Source: Andeanibacterium fulvum
GTDB lineage: Bacteria > Pseudomonadota > Alphaproteobacteria > Sphingomonadales > Sphingomonadaceae
Direction: 5' to 3'
NCBI RefSeq assembly: GCF_037154085.1
Contig: NZ_JBANRM010000003.1
Location: forward strand, 186,001-250,000
DNA length: 64,000 bases
Both the position numbers and the translations under genes were made by a program. Below are positions 24,316 to 33,310 of the stretch, in pieces (position 1 is the stretch's first letter; every line of letters starts with the position of its first letter). The notes under the pieces were generated by a model. That model was not told the DNA's origin, ran no database searches, and was given only the letters and a program-made list of their open reading frames with translations.

Positions 24316-26922
24316 ATGCGCATGCGGCTTCGCCTGCTTCTTCCTGCCGTGCTTCTTCCCGTTTCGCTTCTGCTCGGCACAGGGGCTGAAGTCAGCGCAC
24401 AGGAAACGCATGACCATATGGACATGCCCTCCCCGGCGCCTTCCTCTGCGGTCAAGCAGTCGCGCTGGTCCGATCCTGCATCGTGGCCGGACGGAAAGGT
24501 GCCAGGCGATGGCGACGCGGTGCGGATCGGCCGGGACCGGGAAATCATCCTCGACGTCAGCCCGCCCGCGCTGCGCAGCCTGACGATCGACGGCAAGCTC
24601 AGCTTCGCGGACGATCGTGACCTCGAACTGAAAAGCGAATGGATCCTGCTGGCCGGCGGCGAACTGGAAGTCGGCACCGAGGCCGTGCCCTTCACTCGCA
24701 AGGCAACGATCACCCTCACCGACAAGGTCCCCAACGAAGACATCAACACCATGGGCGACCGGGGCATCATGATGATGGCCGGTACCCTGAACCTGCATGG
24801 CGACCGCACGCACACCTGGACCAAGCTGGCGAAGACGGCAAAGGCCGGCAGCAGCAGGATCGAAGTGCTGGATGCAAGCGGGTGGCGCAAGGGCGATGAA
24901 ATCGTCCTGGCCTCAACCGATTTCGATCCCAAGCAGGCGGAGCGGCGAACCGTCACTGCCATAAAAGGCAACGCGATCACGCTCGATAAGCCACTGGAAT
25001 ACATGCACTTCGGCGAAATCACCTATGGCGTGGACGAGCGTGGCGAGGTCGGCCTGCTGACCCGTAACATCCGCATCCAGGCATCCGACGACGCCGCAAG
25101 CTCCTATTTCGGGGGGCATATCATGGCGATGGCCGGGTCGAAGATGTATGTCTCCGGCGTCGAGCTCAATCGCATGGGCCAACACCTCAATCTGGCCCGC
25201 TATCCGATCCACTGGCACATCATCGGCGAAGGCCAGGGCCAGTACATCCGCAACTCGGCGATCCACGACACCTACAGCCGCTGCGTGACGGTGCATGGCA
25301 CCAACAACCTGCGGATTGAAAACAACGTGACCTTCAACACCGTGGGCCACTGCTTCTTCCTGGAAGACGCGGTGGAGACGGGGAACCAGTTCGTCCACAA
25401 TCTGGGCATCCAAACCAAGTGTCATCCCACCCTGCCCTGTGTCCCGACCAATCTCGGACCGGGCGGAACGACATCGGGACCGGCAGGCCAGCGCTCCAAG
25501 GAAGTGCTGATCCCGTCCGACAACACAGCCTCGACCTTCTGGATCACCAATCCGGACAATATCTACCGGGACAATGTCGCCGCAGGGTCCGAGCAGACCG
25601 GTTTCTGGTTCGCCTTGCCGGAACATCCGACCGGCGCGCATGAAGGCAAGGAGGGCACCGAAAAGATCTGGCCCCGCCGAACAGCCATGCGGGAGTTTTC
25701 CGGCAACACCGCCCATTCGAATTTCGACGGCTTCATGTTCGATCGCGGCCCGAAGCCCGATGGGACGTTCAGCGTGGGTGGCAGCAACTACCATTTCGCC
25801 TTTACCGATCCGAACGACCCGACCAGCCCGCCGAAGGGTTCGGTTTTCGAGAATTTCACTGCCTACAAGAACCGTCACGGTGCAGTCTGGGGCCGCGGCG
25901 AGCTCCACCTGTTCAAGAATCTGAAAGTGGCCGACAATGCGATCGGCTTCACTCATGCGGCCTCCGCGGTCGGTCGCGCTGCCTATACGTCGAAGGTGGT
26001 CGACTCGCTGTTCGTGGGTGAGAGCGACAATATCGGCACCCCGCGCACGCCGCAGGAAGTGGCCTATGGCCGCAGCATGCCGAACGACATCCCGGATTAC
26101 CCGATCCGCGGCTATGAATATTACGACCTGCGCCACGACGTGGAAAATACCACTTTCGTGAACTTCAAACCGAACGAGACGCGCAGTGCAGGGGCACTCT
26201 CCTACCTGATGTATACCAGCTTCGGCATGAGCTCGGAGAACGCCATCGAAGGCGCGAAATTCATCAACTCCAGACCGGTCGATTTCCCGCCGGTCGTGCG
26301 GAAATGGTCCTCCGATTTCGGGCGTGGGAATGCCTGGAGAGGCGCCGCGATCCATGACAAGGACGGCTCGGTCGGCGGCATCGCCAATTCCTACATCGTG
26401 ATCGACAACGGTATCGCATCGGACGAGGAAGCCTGCCAGATCAGGCCGGACTGGGGCGCGGCGGTGTGCCGGGGTGATTTCGGCCACTTCAGCGTGGGCG
26501 GCAATTTCGGCTTCGGCAGCGGCCCGGTTGCCGATCCGGTCATGCTCAGCCGCAATGGCAGGCGGTGGGAATATACCGGCCAGACGACGATCCGCAGCGG
26601 CGCCGAAGTAAGAGTGGAGACGGGCAAGAAGGACTTGTCCCTCTCCCTGTCCGAAATGGACGATGGCTCATGGGTCATCTTCGAGCTTCCTGGCTTCAGC
26701 AACACTGTCGGCGGCGTGCAGAAAGCCAGCCTGGCCGCACTGAAGGAGGCGAGTGAGACCTCCTATTACGGCGAGAACGGCACCCTGTGGGTCAAGCTGG
26801 TTGTCGACAATGCGGCCGGTAAGACGGTTACGGTTGGCACCCCCGGTGCCGGCGTGAGCACTGTCGGCCCAGGCCCCGGTGGTGCTTTTGCCGCAGGGGC
26901 TCGCCTGGACGTCAGCAGGTAA
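24316..26922 (+). CDS. secreted G8-domain / parallel beta-helix protein, CEMIP/TMEM2-like (copy 2)
   Basis: An 868-residue paralogue of the divergent upstream gene, alike along its whole length. Signal peptide about 1-29; a His/Met-rich mature start (QETHDHMDM); G8 domain with RWSDPASWPDGKVPGDGDAV (about 49 onward); beta-helix with YPIHWHIIGEGQG, HDTYSRCVTVHGTNN and VGHCFFLEDAVE. The Cys in CHPTLPC is shared with copy 1, as are CQIRPDWGAAVC-type pairs near the C-terminus. It differs by a Gly/Pro-rich tail (last about 30 residues). ATG at 24316 follows GAGGGG. It is presumably secreted and acts on an extracellular polymer or surface; function is inferred. Confidence 0.85.
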   Translation: MRMRLRLLLPAVLLPVSLLLGTGAEVSAQETHDHMDMPSPAPSSAVKQSRWSDPASWPDGKVPGDGDAVRIGRDREIILDVSPPALRSLTIDGKLSFADDRDLELKSEWILLAGGELEVGTEAVPFTRKATITLTDKVPNEDINTMGDRGIMMMAGTLNLHGDRTHTWTKLAKTAKAGSSRIEVLDASGWRKGDEIVLASTDFDPKQAERRTVTAIKGNAITLDKPLEYMHFGEITYGVDERGEVGLLTRNIRIQASDDAASSYFGGHIMAMAGSKMYVSGVELNRMGQHLNLARYPIHWHIIGEGQGQYIRNSAIHDTYSRCVTVHGTNNLRIENNVTFNTVGHCFFLEDAVETGNQFVHNLGIQTKCHPTLPCVPTNLGPGGTTSGPAGQRSKEVLIPSDNTASTFWITNPDNIYRDNVAAGSEQTGFWFALPEHPTGAHEGKEGTEKIWPRRTAMREFSGNTAHSNFDGFMFDRGPKPDGTFSVGGSNYHFAFTDPNDPTSPPKGSVFENFTAYKNRHGAVWGRGELHLFKNLKVADNAIGFTHAASAVGRAAYTSKVVDSLFVGESDNIGTPRTPQEVAYGRSMPNDIPDYPIRGYEYYDLRHDVENTTFVNFKPNETRSAGALSYLMYTSFGMSSENAIEGAKFINSRPVDFPPVVRKWSSDFGRGNAWRGAAIHDKDGSVGGIANSYIVIDNGIASDEEACQIRPDWGAAVCRGDFGHFSVGGNFGFGSGPVADPVMLSRNGRRWEYTGQTTIRSGAEVRVETGKKDLSLSLSEMDDGSWVIFELPGFSNTVGGVQKASLAALKEASETSYYGENGTLWVKLVVDNAAGKTVTVGTPGAGVSTVGPGPGGAFAAGARLDVSR

Positions 26923-26994
26923 GTGCAGCGGCTTGCCAAGTCTGGCCCTTGGACGCAGCATCCGGACAGATAGAAGAACTGGGGAGAGCGACAG

Positions 26995-27483
26995 ATGAAA
27001 CCGAAAGTCCCGCTGGAAGACCGGGTCGAGATCGAGGAATTGATGGCCCGCTATTGCTGGGCGCTCGATACCGGGGATTTCGATGGATATGCCGCCACCT
27101 TTGCCGAGGATGGCTGGCTGGCCCACTGGCCGCAGGGCAAATGCGTGGGGCGGGACGGATTGAAGCGGGCCACGGATTCGCTGTGGTACGACCGGCCTAA
27201 TCACTATCTCGGCCGCCAACACCGTTTCAGCGCCGTACTGATGAGCCCGGAAGGCGAGCATGGTGTGCGGATCAAGGCCTTCTGGTCGATCCTGCAGCAC
27301 GATGTCGTCACCCATGAGAACCGGGTGTTCGGGATGGGCACATGGGATACTCTGGCCGCCAGGGAAGCGGACGGCGAATGGCGCTTCAAGAGCGTCGACG
27401 TCGATCTGTGGATCAACGGACAGGTGCCATGGGTAGGCGAAGATCGTGCGTGGGGCACGCCGCCTGTCAGGGCTGCGGAATAG
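26995..27483 (+). CDS. SnoaL/NTF2-like protein
   Basis: A 162-residue cone-fold protein. RVEIEELMARYCWALDTGDFDGYAATFAEDG is the standard start of SnoaL_4-type domains, which include ring-hydroxylating dioxygenase small subunits and steroid isomerase relatives. W-rich C-terminus (DLWINGQVPWVGEDRAW). GGGGAGAG precedes the ATG. It lies 72 bases after G8 copy 2 on the same strand; whether it belongs with it is unclear. No catalytic assignment can be made. Confidence 0.75.
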   Translation: MKPKVPLEDRVEIEELMARYCWALDTGDFDGYAATFAEDGWLAHWPQGKCVGRDGLKRATDSLWYDRPNHYLGRQHRFSAVLMSPEGEHGVRIKAFWSILQHDVVTHENRVFGMGTWDTLAAREADGEWRFKSVDVDLWINGQVPWVGEDRAWGTPPVRAAE

Positions 27484-27523
27484 ACGCGTTCACATGGGAG
27501 GGAAGCACTGCCCCCTCTCCTCG

Positions 27524-27889
27524 TCAGTCCAGCGGCACAGGATAGGTGCCGTGCCCTTCGAAGGCGAGGCCATCGCGCAGGCGGAGCACATCGACCCGTT
27601 CCGGCCCGCCGGGGTGTCGGAACACGATCAGCAGGCTGTCGATCCCGGCCTGAATGCCGGTCAGCTCGAATTGCAGGCCGGGCCGCTCGGCAAGGGCGGC
27701 GGTCCAGTAATCGCGCAGGGCGTCCTTGCCCCGGATCACGCCGCCGCTTTCCGGCACTATTCGTGCGGCGAGCGGAGAAGTGAACACGACATCGTCGTGA
27801 AACAGCTCCAGCACTGCATCGACATCATGCGCGTTCCAGGCGGCGGTCCAGCGCCGGGCGAATTCTGCGGGATCATCAAGGCCACTCAT
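27524..27889 (-). CDS. SnoaL/NTF2-like protein
   Basis: A 121-residue single-domain protein: FARRWTAAWNAHDVDAVLELFHDDVVF is the classic NTF2-like first helix and strand, and VIRGKDALRDYW follows. The family holds small-molecule isomerases, hydrolases and binding proteins; the substrate is unknown. It faces the previous gene tail to tail with 40 bases between and is divergent from the dehydrogenase gene at 27961. Confidence 0.75.
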   Translation of the reverse strand: MSGLDDPAEFARRWTAAWNAHDVDAVLELFHDDVVFTSPLAARIVPESGGVIRGKDALRDYWTAALAERPGLQFELTGIQAGIDSLLIVFRHPGGPERVDVLRLRDGLAFEGHGTYPVPLD

Positions 27890-27960
27890 GGAGGCAGCCT
27901 AACCGATCCTTTTCGTGGGCGGTAGTGACTCCCGCTCCGGATTGGCTAGGGAGTTTGCCT

Positions 27961-28797
27961 ATGACAAAAATCGCGGTCATCGGTGCCGGGGCCATGGGTT
28001 CCGGCGTGGCCCGCCGCCTTCATGACAATGGCTGCATTGTCCCCACCCTGCTGGACGGACGCAGCGCTGCCACGCGCGAAAGGGCCGCGGCTGCGGGAAT
28101 GACCGAGGCGACGCTGGACGAGATCGCCAGCGCCGATCTGATCCTGTCGATCGTGCCGCCTGCCCAGGCCGAAGCCGTGGTGGAAACCCTCGCCCCTGTC
28201 TTCGCGCAGGCCAATGCGCCGCTGTTCTGCGATGCCAATGCGCTCAGTCCAGAGACCAAGCACCGCATGGCCGCACGAGTGAATGAACTGGGCGGGCAGA
28301 TGGTCGATGGTGCGATCATCGGTTTCCCCCCGGCGGAGAATTATGACGGGCCGCGCCTCTATGTCTGCGGCGACGGGGCAGATCAGGTAGCCGCCACGAT
28401 CAATCCCTTCGGCCTCGATACGCGGGTGCTGGATGGGCCGCTTGGCGCCGCCTCCGCGCTCAAGATGTGCTATGGCGGGATCAACAAGGGCGTGATGGGC
28501 CTTGTCACCGCCATGCTGCTGGCCGCCCAGCGCCACGGCGCGGATGAGGATTTGCTCAAGGAAATGGGCATCAGCATGGAATGGCTGATGGGCCGCCAGC
28601 GCGGCGCCATCCCCACCATGTATCCGCGCGCCTATCGCTGGGATGCGGAGATGCACGAGATCGCCGGTTTTCTCGCTCCGGACGATGCGCCAGCCGCGGC
28701 CATCTGGCACGGGCTCGGCGATTTCTTCACCGACCGCGCCCGCGCCTATGAGGCAGGCGAGGAGCTTGAAGGGATCAAGGCGCTCCTCGCCCGGTAG
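27961..28797 (+). CDS. NAD(P)-dependent beta-hydroxyacid dehydrogenase-like protein (DUF1932 type)
   Basis: A 278-residue protein with an N-terminal Rossmann fold (KIAVIGAGAMGSGVARRL, residues 3-20) and a helical C-terminal domain with the catalytic Lys in GAASALKMCYGGINKG. The arrangement is that of 3-hydroxyisobutyrate/6-phosphogluconate dehydrogenase relatives with a DUF1932 C-terminus. The substrate is unknown. AGGGA precedes the ATG at 27961; a 12-codon upstream extension was rejected. It converges with the SDR gene, with three bases between. Confidence 0.85.
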   Translation: MTKIAVIGAGAMGSGVARRLHDNGCIVPTLLDGRSAATRERAAAAGMTEATLDEIASADLILSIVPPAQAEAVVETLAPVFAQANAPLFCDANALSPETKHRMAARVNELGGQMVDGAIIGFPPAENYDGPRLYVCGDGADQVAATINPFGLDTRVLDGPLGAASALKMCYGGINKGVMGLVTAMLLAAQRHGADEDLLKEMGISMEWLMGRQRGAIPTMYPRAYRWDAEMHEIAGFLAPDDAPAAAIWHGLGDFFTDRARAYEAGEELEGIKALLAR

Positions 28798-28800
28798 AGA

Positions 28801-29553
28801 TCAGAGGATGCCCAGCGATTCGAACATCGCCAGCATCTCTTCCACCTTGTCGTCCCGATCCGCATTGCGCAGCGGCAGGACATTGCCGACGAGGTTTTCC
28901 TGCGGCGTCGGTACCTTGGCGAAGTTCTCCATCGTCTCGTCGAGATAGGCAGCGAGCGGCATGAAGCCCGCGCGCGTTTCCTGCCCCGGCGTCAGGCCTG
29001 TCTGCACGGCGGGCGGTGCGATCTCGATCACTTCCACCTTGCCCTTCAGCCTGTGGCGCAGCGAAACGGTGTAGGAATGCACCGCCGCCTTGCTGGCGCT
29101 GTATGCCGGGGTCGAAGGCAGCGGGATGAAAGCAAGGCCGGACGATACGGTGCAGATCGCCGCATTCTCCTTGCCTTCCAGCTGCGGGAGCAGCCCTTCC
29201 ACCACGCGGATCGTGCCCATCAGATTGGTGTCGATGATGCGCGCCGCCGTATCGATATCGCCGCCACTGCCCAATTCGTGATGGGTCATAATCCCGGCGG
29301 AATGGATCAGCATGTTGAGCTGCGGATAATCGCGCCCCAGCACCTCCAGCGCGGCCGCCACCGATGCAGGATCAGCCACGTCCAGTTCCAGCGCATGCAT
29401 GTTGGCGCGGCCTTCGATCGTCTCGGCCAGCGCCGATGCGCGGCGCCCGGCGACGATCACACTGTTGCCCAGATCGTGGAACTTCCATGCCAGCCCCTGC
29501 CCGATACCCGAGCCGCCGCCGGTGACGAGAATGGTGTTTCCGGTGAGTTTCAT
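28801..29553 (-). CDS. SDR family oxidoreductase (DltE-like)
   Basis: A 250-residue classical short-chain dehydrogenase: NAD(P) motif TGGGSGIG (10-17), NNAG equivalent HSAG (about 88), catalytic Ser in TVSSGLAF, and YSASK (about 153-157). The sequence resembles the DltE/YdfG-like group. AAAGGAGG precedes the ATG. It is divergent from an HxlR-family regulator 116 bases away, which probably controls it, possibly in response to quinones or aldehydes as in other HxlR/DUF24 systems. Confidence 0.9.
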   Translation of the reverse strand: MKLTGNTILVTGGGSGIGQGLAWKFHDLGNSVIVAGRRASALAETIEGRANMHALELDVADPASVAAALEVLGRDYPQLNMLIHSAGIMTHHELGSGGDIDTAARIIDTNLMGTIRVVEGLLPQLEGKENAAICTVSSGLAFIPLPSTPAYSASKAAVHSYTVSLRHRLKGKVEVIEIAPPAVQTGLTPGQETRAGFMPLAAYLDETMENFAKVPTPQENLVGNVLPLRNADRDDKVEEMLAMFESLGIL

Positions 29554-29608
29554 GAGTAGCCTCCTTTGGTCTTGCCTTGAGGACGGAAGCTACGCCGAAA
29601 CTCTCTAT

Positions 29609-29638
29609 TTGAAAGAAGGCACCAAAAAGATTTATACT
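29609..29638 (+). promoter_or_regulatory. sigma-70-like promoter of the HxlR regulator
   Basis: TTGAAA (29609-29614), an 18-base spacer and TATACT (29633-29638). Flanking CTCTCTATTT and AAAAGAGAG (29601-29610 and 29645-29653) form an imperfect inverted repeat around it and could be the regulator's binding sites. Confidence 0.5.
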
Positions 29639-29669
29639 TACCCAAAAGAGAGCGTAAGGATTCCGGCGG

Positions 29670-30056
29670 ATGAGCGAGCAGTCAGCACAGATGGAAGAAG
29701 CCGAGATCGATCCCGCGCTGGAACGGCTGGTGCATGACATGATCGGCCGGGTGGCCGACAAATGGACGCTGCTGATCCTCGAAATCCTGGAGGATAATGG
29801 CGAACTGCGCTTCACCGAGATCGGCCGAAAGGTAGAGGGGATCAGCCAGAAAATGCTGACCCAGACCCTGCGCCAGATGGAGCGGGACGGGCTGGTGAAG
29901 CGGACTGTCCACCCGGTGATCCCACCCAAGGTGGAATACCGGCTGACCGAACTTGGCCACTCGCTCAGCTATGCCTTTTGCGGCGTCTGGACATGGGCCG
30001 AAGCGAATATCGGCAAGGTGGAAGCGGCGCGCGCCGAATTCGACGCGCGCGTGTAA
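29670..30056 (+). CDS. HxlR/DUF24-family transcriptional regulator
   Basis: A 128-residue winged-helix protein: DKWTLLILEILEDNGELRFTEI and GISQKMLTQTLRQMERDGLVKRTVHP-type helices are diagnostic of HxlR. It lacks the N-terminal Cys used by YodB/HypR-type redox sensors; the only cysteine is near residue 107 (AFCGVW). AAGGA lies before the ATG. It is divergent from the SDR and likely represses it and itself. Confidence 0.92.
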   Translation: MSEQSAQMEEAEIDPALERLVHDMIGRVADKWTLLILEILEDNGELRFTEIGRKVEGISQKMLTQTLRQMERDGLVKRTVHPVIPPKVEYRLTELGHSLSYAFCGVWTWAEANIGKVEAARAEFDARV

Positions 30057-30074
30057 GGCGTCCAGCCCTCTGGA

Positions 30075-30302
30075 TCAGCGCGCCTTGTAGTAACCCGCGC
30101 GCGTGTTGCTCCATACTGCCTGGACAAGACCGGCCAGCGCCAGCAACCCGCCCCACAGCACCCATTGCTTGTCATTCGCCATGAAGCTGTCGAGGAAGGC
30201 GATGTTGAGCCCCTGCAGGATCCACACGCTTCCCATCGCCATCATCAGCAGGCCCATGATCGTGGCGATAGCCCGCCCAGCACCATTGAAAAGTTCAGCC
30301 AT
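30075..30302 (-). CDS. small two-helix membrane protein, unknown function
   Basis: A 75-residue protein with two hydrophobic helices (about 11-32 and 46-63) and a basic tail (RAGYYKAR). The ATG at 30302 has GGAGAAGGGA upstream. It lies 26 bases after msrB on the same strand and is probably co-transcribed. No family recognised. Confidence 0.65.
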   Translation of the reverse strand: MAELFNGAGRAIATIMGLLMMAMGSVWILQGLNIAFLDSFMANDKQWVLWGGLLALAGLVQAVWSNTRAGYYKAR

Positions 30303-30328
30303 GATGATCCCTTCTCCCCATTTGTCGT

Positions 30329-30829
30329 TTATGCTGCGGCCGGCGTGAAACTGAGCGCGACCCCGTTCATGCAATAGCGCAATCCGGTGGGCTGCGGCCC
30401 ATCGTTGAAGACATGGCCGAGATGGCCACCGCAGGTCTTGCAGAGCACTTCGGTCCGCACCATGCCGAGCTTGTGGTCGGCACGTTCGATGATCGCTCCC
30501 GGCAATACGTCCCAGAAGCTCGGCCAGCCGGTGTGGCTGTCATATTTCTTTTCCGAGGCGAAGAGCGCAGTGGCGCAACCGGCGCAGGCGAAAGTGCCCT
30601 TGCGGTGCTCCTTCAACAGCGCGCTGGTATAGGGTCTCTCCGTCGCGCCTTCGCGCAGGACCCGATAGGCCTCCGCGCTCAGCATTGCGCGCCACTGGGC
30701 CTCGCTATGCGTCACGGGGAAGTTGCCTGGCGGAGGCTCCTCCGCTCCTTCCGACAGAGCGAAGCGGGCGGCGATCATGGCCGCGATCACGCCCACACTC
30801 GCCATGCCGATCAACTCGCGGCGCGTCAT
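30329..30829 (-). CDS. msrB: peptide-methionine (R)-S-oxide reductase, exported
   Basis: A 166-residue MsrB reducing Met-R-sulfoxide in proteins. Zinc Cys pairs are CAGC and CKTCGGHLGH, substrate loop HTGWPSFWD, catalytic Cys in RYCMNG. The N-terminus MTRRELIGMASVGVIAAMIAARFA is a twin-arginine-like signal or anchor, so the enzyme should act in the periplasm. No clear Shine-Dalgarno precedes the ATG at 30829. It is followed by the small membrane protein. Confidence 0.93.
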   Translation of the reverse strand: MTRRELIGMASVGVIAAMIAARFALSEGAEEPPPGNFPVTHSEAQWRAMLSAEAYRVLREGATERPYTSALLKEHRKGTFACAGCATALFASEKKYDSHTGWPSFWDVLPGAIIERADHKLGMVRTEVLCKTCGGHLGHVFNDGPQPTGLRYCMNGVALSFTPAAA

Positions 30830-30926
30830 TGCGGAATACCGGGCAGAAGCATGTACCGGGCCCTCTCGCGGGAAAACCGATATGTGCCTCAGCCCGGCAG
30901 GCCTGTCCACTTGCCCCGACGGGCAA

Positions 30927-33203
30927 TCAGAAATCCGCCGCCAGTTCCAGACCCAGCACGCGGCCCTTGGAAATGGGCGAGAACGTGCCCGCAGCCGGAT
31001 GCGGATCGAAGGGGCGGTTATTGCCGTCCGAATAGGCGCCGCCAGCAAAGCCCAGCTGCGTGTCGCCGCCGAACTGGACCTCGTCCAGCAGGTTGCGGCC
31101 ATAGAGCGTCAGGGTAAGCCCGGAATCCGCCAGCTTCAGCGCCAGGCTCGCATCGAGCCGGTCCGACGCCGAATTATAGCCCCAATTATTGTCGGTATAG
31201 GCATAGGCGGAACGGTGCTGGAAGAAAGCGTTGGCCACCAGCATGCCGAGGCCGCCCAGGCCCACTTCATAGCGCGCACTGCCGCCCCAGGTCCATTTGG
31301 GCGCGCGCGGCAGGGCAAGGTCGAGGTCCGCCGCGTCGATCACATTGTCCGAATTGAGATCGAAGAAGATGCGGCGATATTCGGCATCGGTGTAGCCGAC
31401 ATTGGCGGACAGGGTCAGGCCGGTGGCGGGTGCCAGCTGAGCCTCTACCTCGCCGCCGCGAATGCGAGCGTCAGCGGTGTTGTAGACCGACTGGGCGAGG
31501 CCGGAGGTCAGGCTCGGCACGTTCACTTCGCGCTGCAACCCGCCGATGTCGGTCCAGAACACCGCCGCGTTGACGCGGGCAACACCGTTGGCAGCCTGCC
31601 ACTTGGCCCCTGCCTCATAGCTGTCGACCTTTTCCTCGTCGAAGGCGGGCGAACCGAGTTCGGCCGCGACCTGCTCGAAGGCGGCAGGCTGGGTGATGCG
31701 CAGATTGTAGCCGCCCGAACGGAAACCGCGGGTCCAGCTGGCGAAAAGAGTGCTCTCTTCCGAAGGCTTGTAAGCCAGCGCCACGCGGGGCGAGAGGCCG
31801 TCCCACGCGCGCTTGTCGGTAAAGCCGTTATTCTCGCCCGCCACGCGCTGGCCGCCGGTGGGGCAGGTCGCGTCGATGGCCGAACAGGCGTCGCGCGGGC
31901 GGACATAGGTGATCGCCGCGCTCTTTTCCTCGCGCGACCAGCGCAGGCCAGCCGTGAGCGTCAGCGCCGGGGTCAGAGCGTAATCGGCCTGGCCGTAAAG
32001 CCCGTAGACGTCATGGCCCTGCCTGCCGCCGCCATAGGACTTGACCGCCTGGCCCAGCCCGGTGAGGTCGCGCACTTCGTCGTAGCCGACGTCCTGATGG
32101 AAGATATAGGCGCCACTCGTCAGCGAAAGCGCGCCGTAATCGGCAGCGTAATAGAGTTCGTTGGACCATTGTTCCTGACTGGTGCCGGTATCCGAATGGA
32201 ACAGGTGCACTGGCGAGGAATCGATGTCGTTGCGAGTGGAAAGATCATATTTCCGCCAACCGAAGATGTTGGTCAGCTTGCCCCGGCCCAGCTCATACTC
32301 GCCGCGCAGAGTGACAGAGCCGCCCTCGCTCCGGTAGAAGCCCGGCTCGTCCAGCGAGACGTCGAAACTGTCGCGCGGATGCTGGCCATTATTGTGGCCG
32401 ACCGCGCCCTGCCCCGAACTCTTGGTCCACTCGCCTTTCAGGGTCAGCGTCAGGCGCTCGGCCGGGCGCAGGGCAAGGCCGCCGCGCAGCACGGTGGTCT
32501 CTTCCTCGCCCAGATCGCCGCCATCGTAGAGGTTCTTGAAATAGCCGCCGTCACTGGTGTGCAGCGCACCCAGCCGGATGGCGATCTGGTCCGAAAGCGG
32601 GCCCGACACGACCACGCGCGCGGTGATCAGCGGATCGCCCCGCCCTTCATCCACCGGGCCTTCCACGGCCATGCGCAGATGGCCTTCCCATTCCCAGCTG
32701 GGATCGGCAGTGGTGACCAGCACCGCGCCGCCCGTGGTGTTGCGCCCAAAGGCCACGCCCTGCGGCCCGCGCAGCACGTCCACCTGTTCCACATCCAGCA
32801 TGTCGAACACGCTGCCCGCATTGATGCCGCTATAGACGCCGTCGACGAACAGGCCGACCGCCGGGTCAATCGAGGGAATGGAGCTGTTGATGCCCAACCC
32901 GCGAATGGCGAAATTGGCTACGCCCTTGAAGGTCCCGATCGGGTCGAGCGAGACATTCGGGCTGGCATAGCTCAGCGTCGAAAGGTCCTGCACCTTGCGG
33001 TCATCCAGCGCGGCCTTGTCGATGGCGACCACGCTACCTGCGTAGTCGAGCTGGTCGGCCCCCGGCTCCTTGGCGGAAACGATGATGACGCTCTCGCCCT
33101 GCTTCGGCGCAGCGGCTTCTTCAGCGGCCGCCGGGGCGGCAAAGCTCAGGCAAACCGCAAGGGCGGAGAGGGAAAGGGCACCAGTGATGCGCGGCTGCGA
33201 CAT
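30927..33203 (-). CDS. TonB-dependent outer-membrane receptor
   Basis: A 758-residue receptor: Sec signal (1-26, ending AAA-EE), plug with FAIRGLGINSSIPSIDPAVG and VDVLRGPQGVAFGRNTTGGAV, then a barrel ending LELAADF. The plug form (LDVEQVDVLRGPQG) is that of the large sphingomonad family thought to import glycans, aromatics or steroid-like compounds. A DxNxDxVxD calcium-like loop (DLNSDNVIDAAD) is seen in the barrel. GGGAG precedes the ATG at 33203. It lies 107 bases after the nitrilase operon on the same strand. Confidence 0.9.
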   Translation of the reverse strand: MSQPRITGALSLSALAVCLSFAAPAAAEEAAAPKQGESVIIVSAKEPGADQLDYAGSVVAIDKAALDDRKVQDLSTLSYASPNVSLDPIGTFKGVANFAIRGLGINSSIPSIDPAVGLFVDGVYSGINAGSVFDMLDVEQVDVLRGPQGVAFGRNTTGGAVLVTTADPSWEWEGHLRMAVEGPVDEGRGDPLITARVVVSGPLSDQIAIRLGALHTSDGGYFKNLYDGGDLGEEETTVLRGGLALRPAERLTLTLKGEWTKSSGQGAVGHNNGQHPRDSFDVSLDEPGFYRSEGGSVTLRGEYELGRGKLTNIFGWRKYDLSTRNDIDSSPVHLFHSDTGTSQEQWSNELYYAADYGALSLTSGAYIFHQDVGYDEVRDLTGLGQAVKSYGGGRQGHDVYGLYGQADYALTPALTLTAGLRWSREEKSAAITYVRPRDACSAIDATCPTGGQRVAGENNGFTDKRAWDGLSPRVALAYKPSEESTLFASWTRGFRSGGYNLRITQPAAFEQVAAELGSPAFDEEKVDSYEAGAKWQAANGVARVNAAVFWTDIGGLQREVNVPSLTSGLAQSVYNTADARIRGGEVEAQLAPATGLTLSANVGYTDAEYRRIFFDLNSDNVIDAADLDLALPRAPKWTWGGSARYEVGLGGLGMLVANAFFQHRSAYAYTDNNWGYNSASDRLDASLALKLADSGLTLTLYGRNLLDEVQFGGDTQLGFAGGAYSDGNNRPFDPHPAAGTFSPISKGRVLGLELAADF

Positions 33204-33310
33204 TGTTGTTTTCTCCCACGCATCCGGCCTCAACCCCGGCCGGGCGTTTCGCGCGCCCCTCTGGCGGCAAGCCATCGGCCTGTCAATTGACGCTACGGAA
33301 ACCTAGGTTT

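Noticed and set aside
30723..33290. Very long plus-strand frame opposite a TonB receptor (about 855 codons)
   Set aside because: Antisense shadow of a high-GC gene. Composition is rich in His/Arg/Gln with no domain or ribosome site, and the minus-strand receptor explains the DNA.
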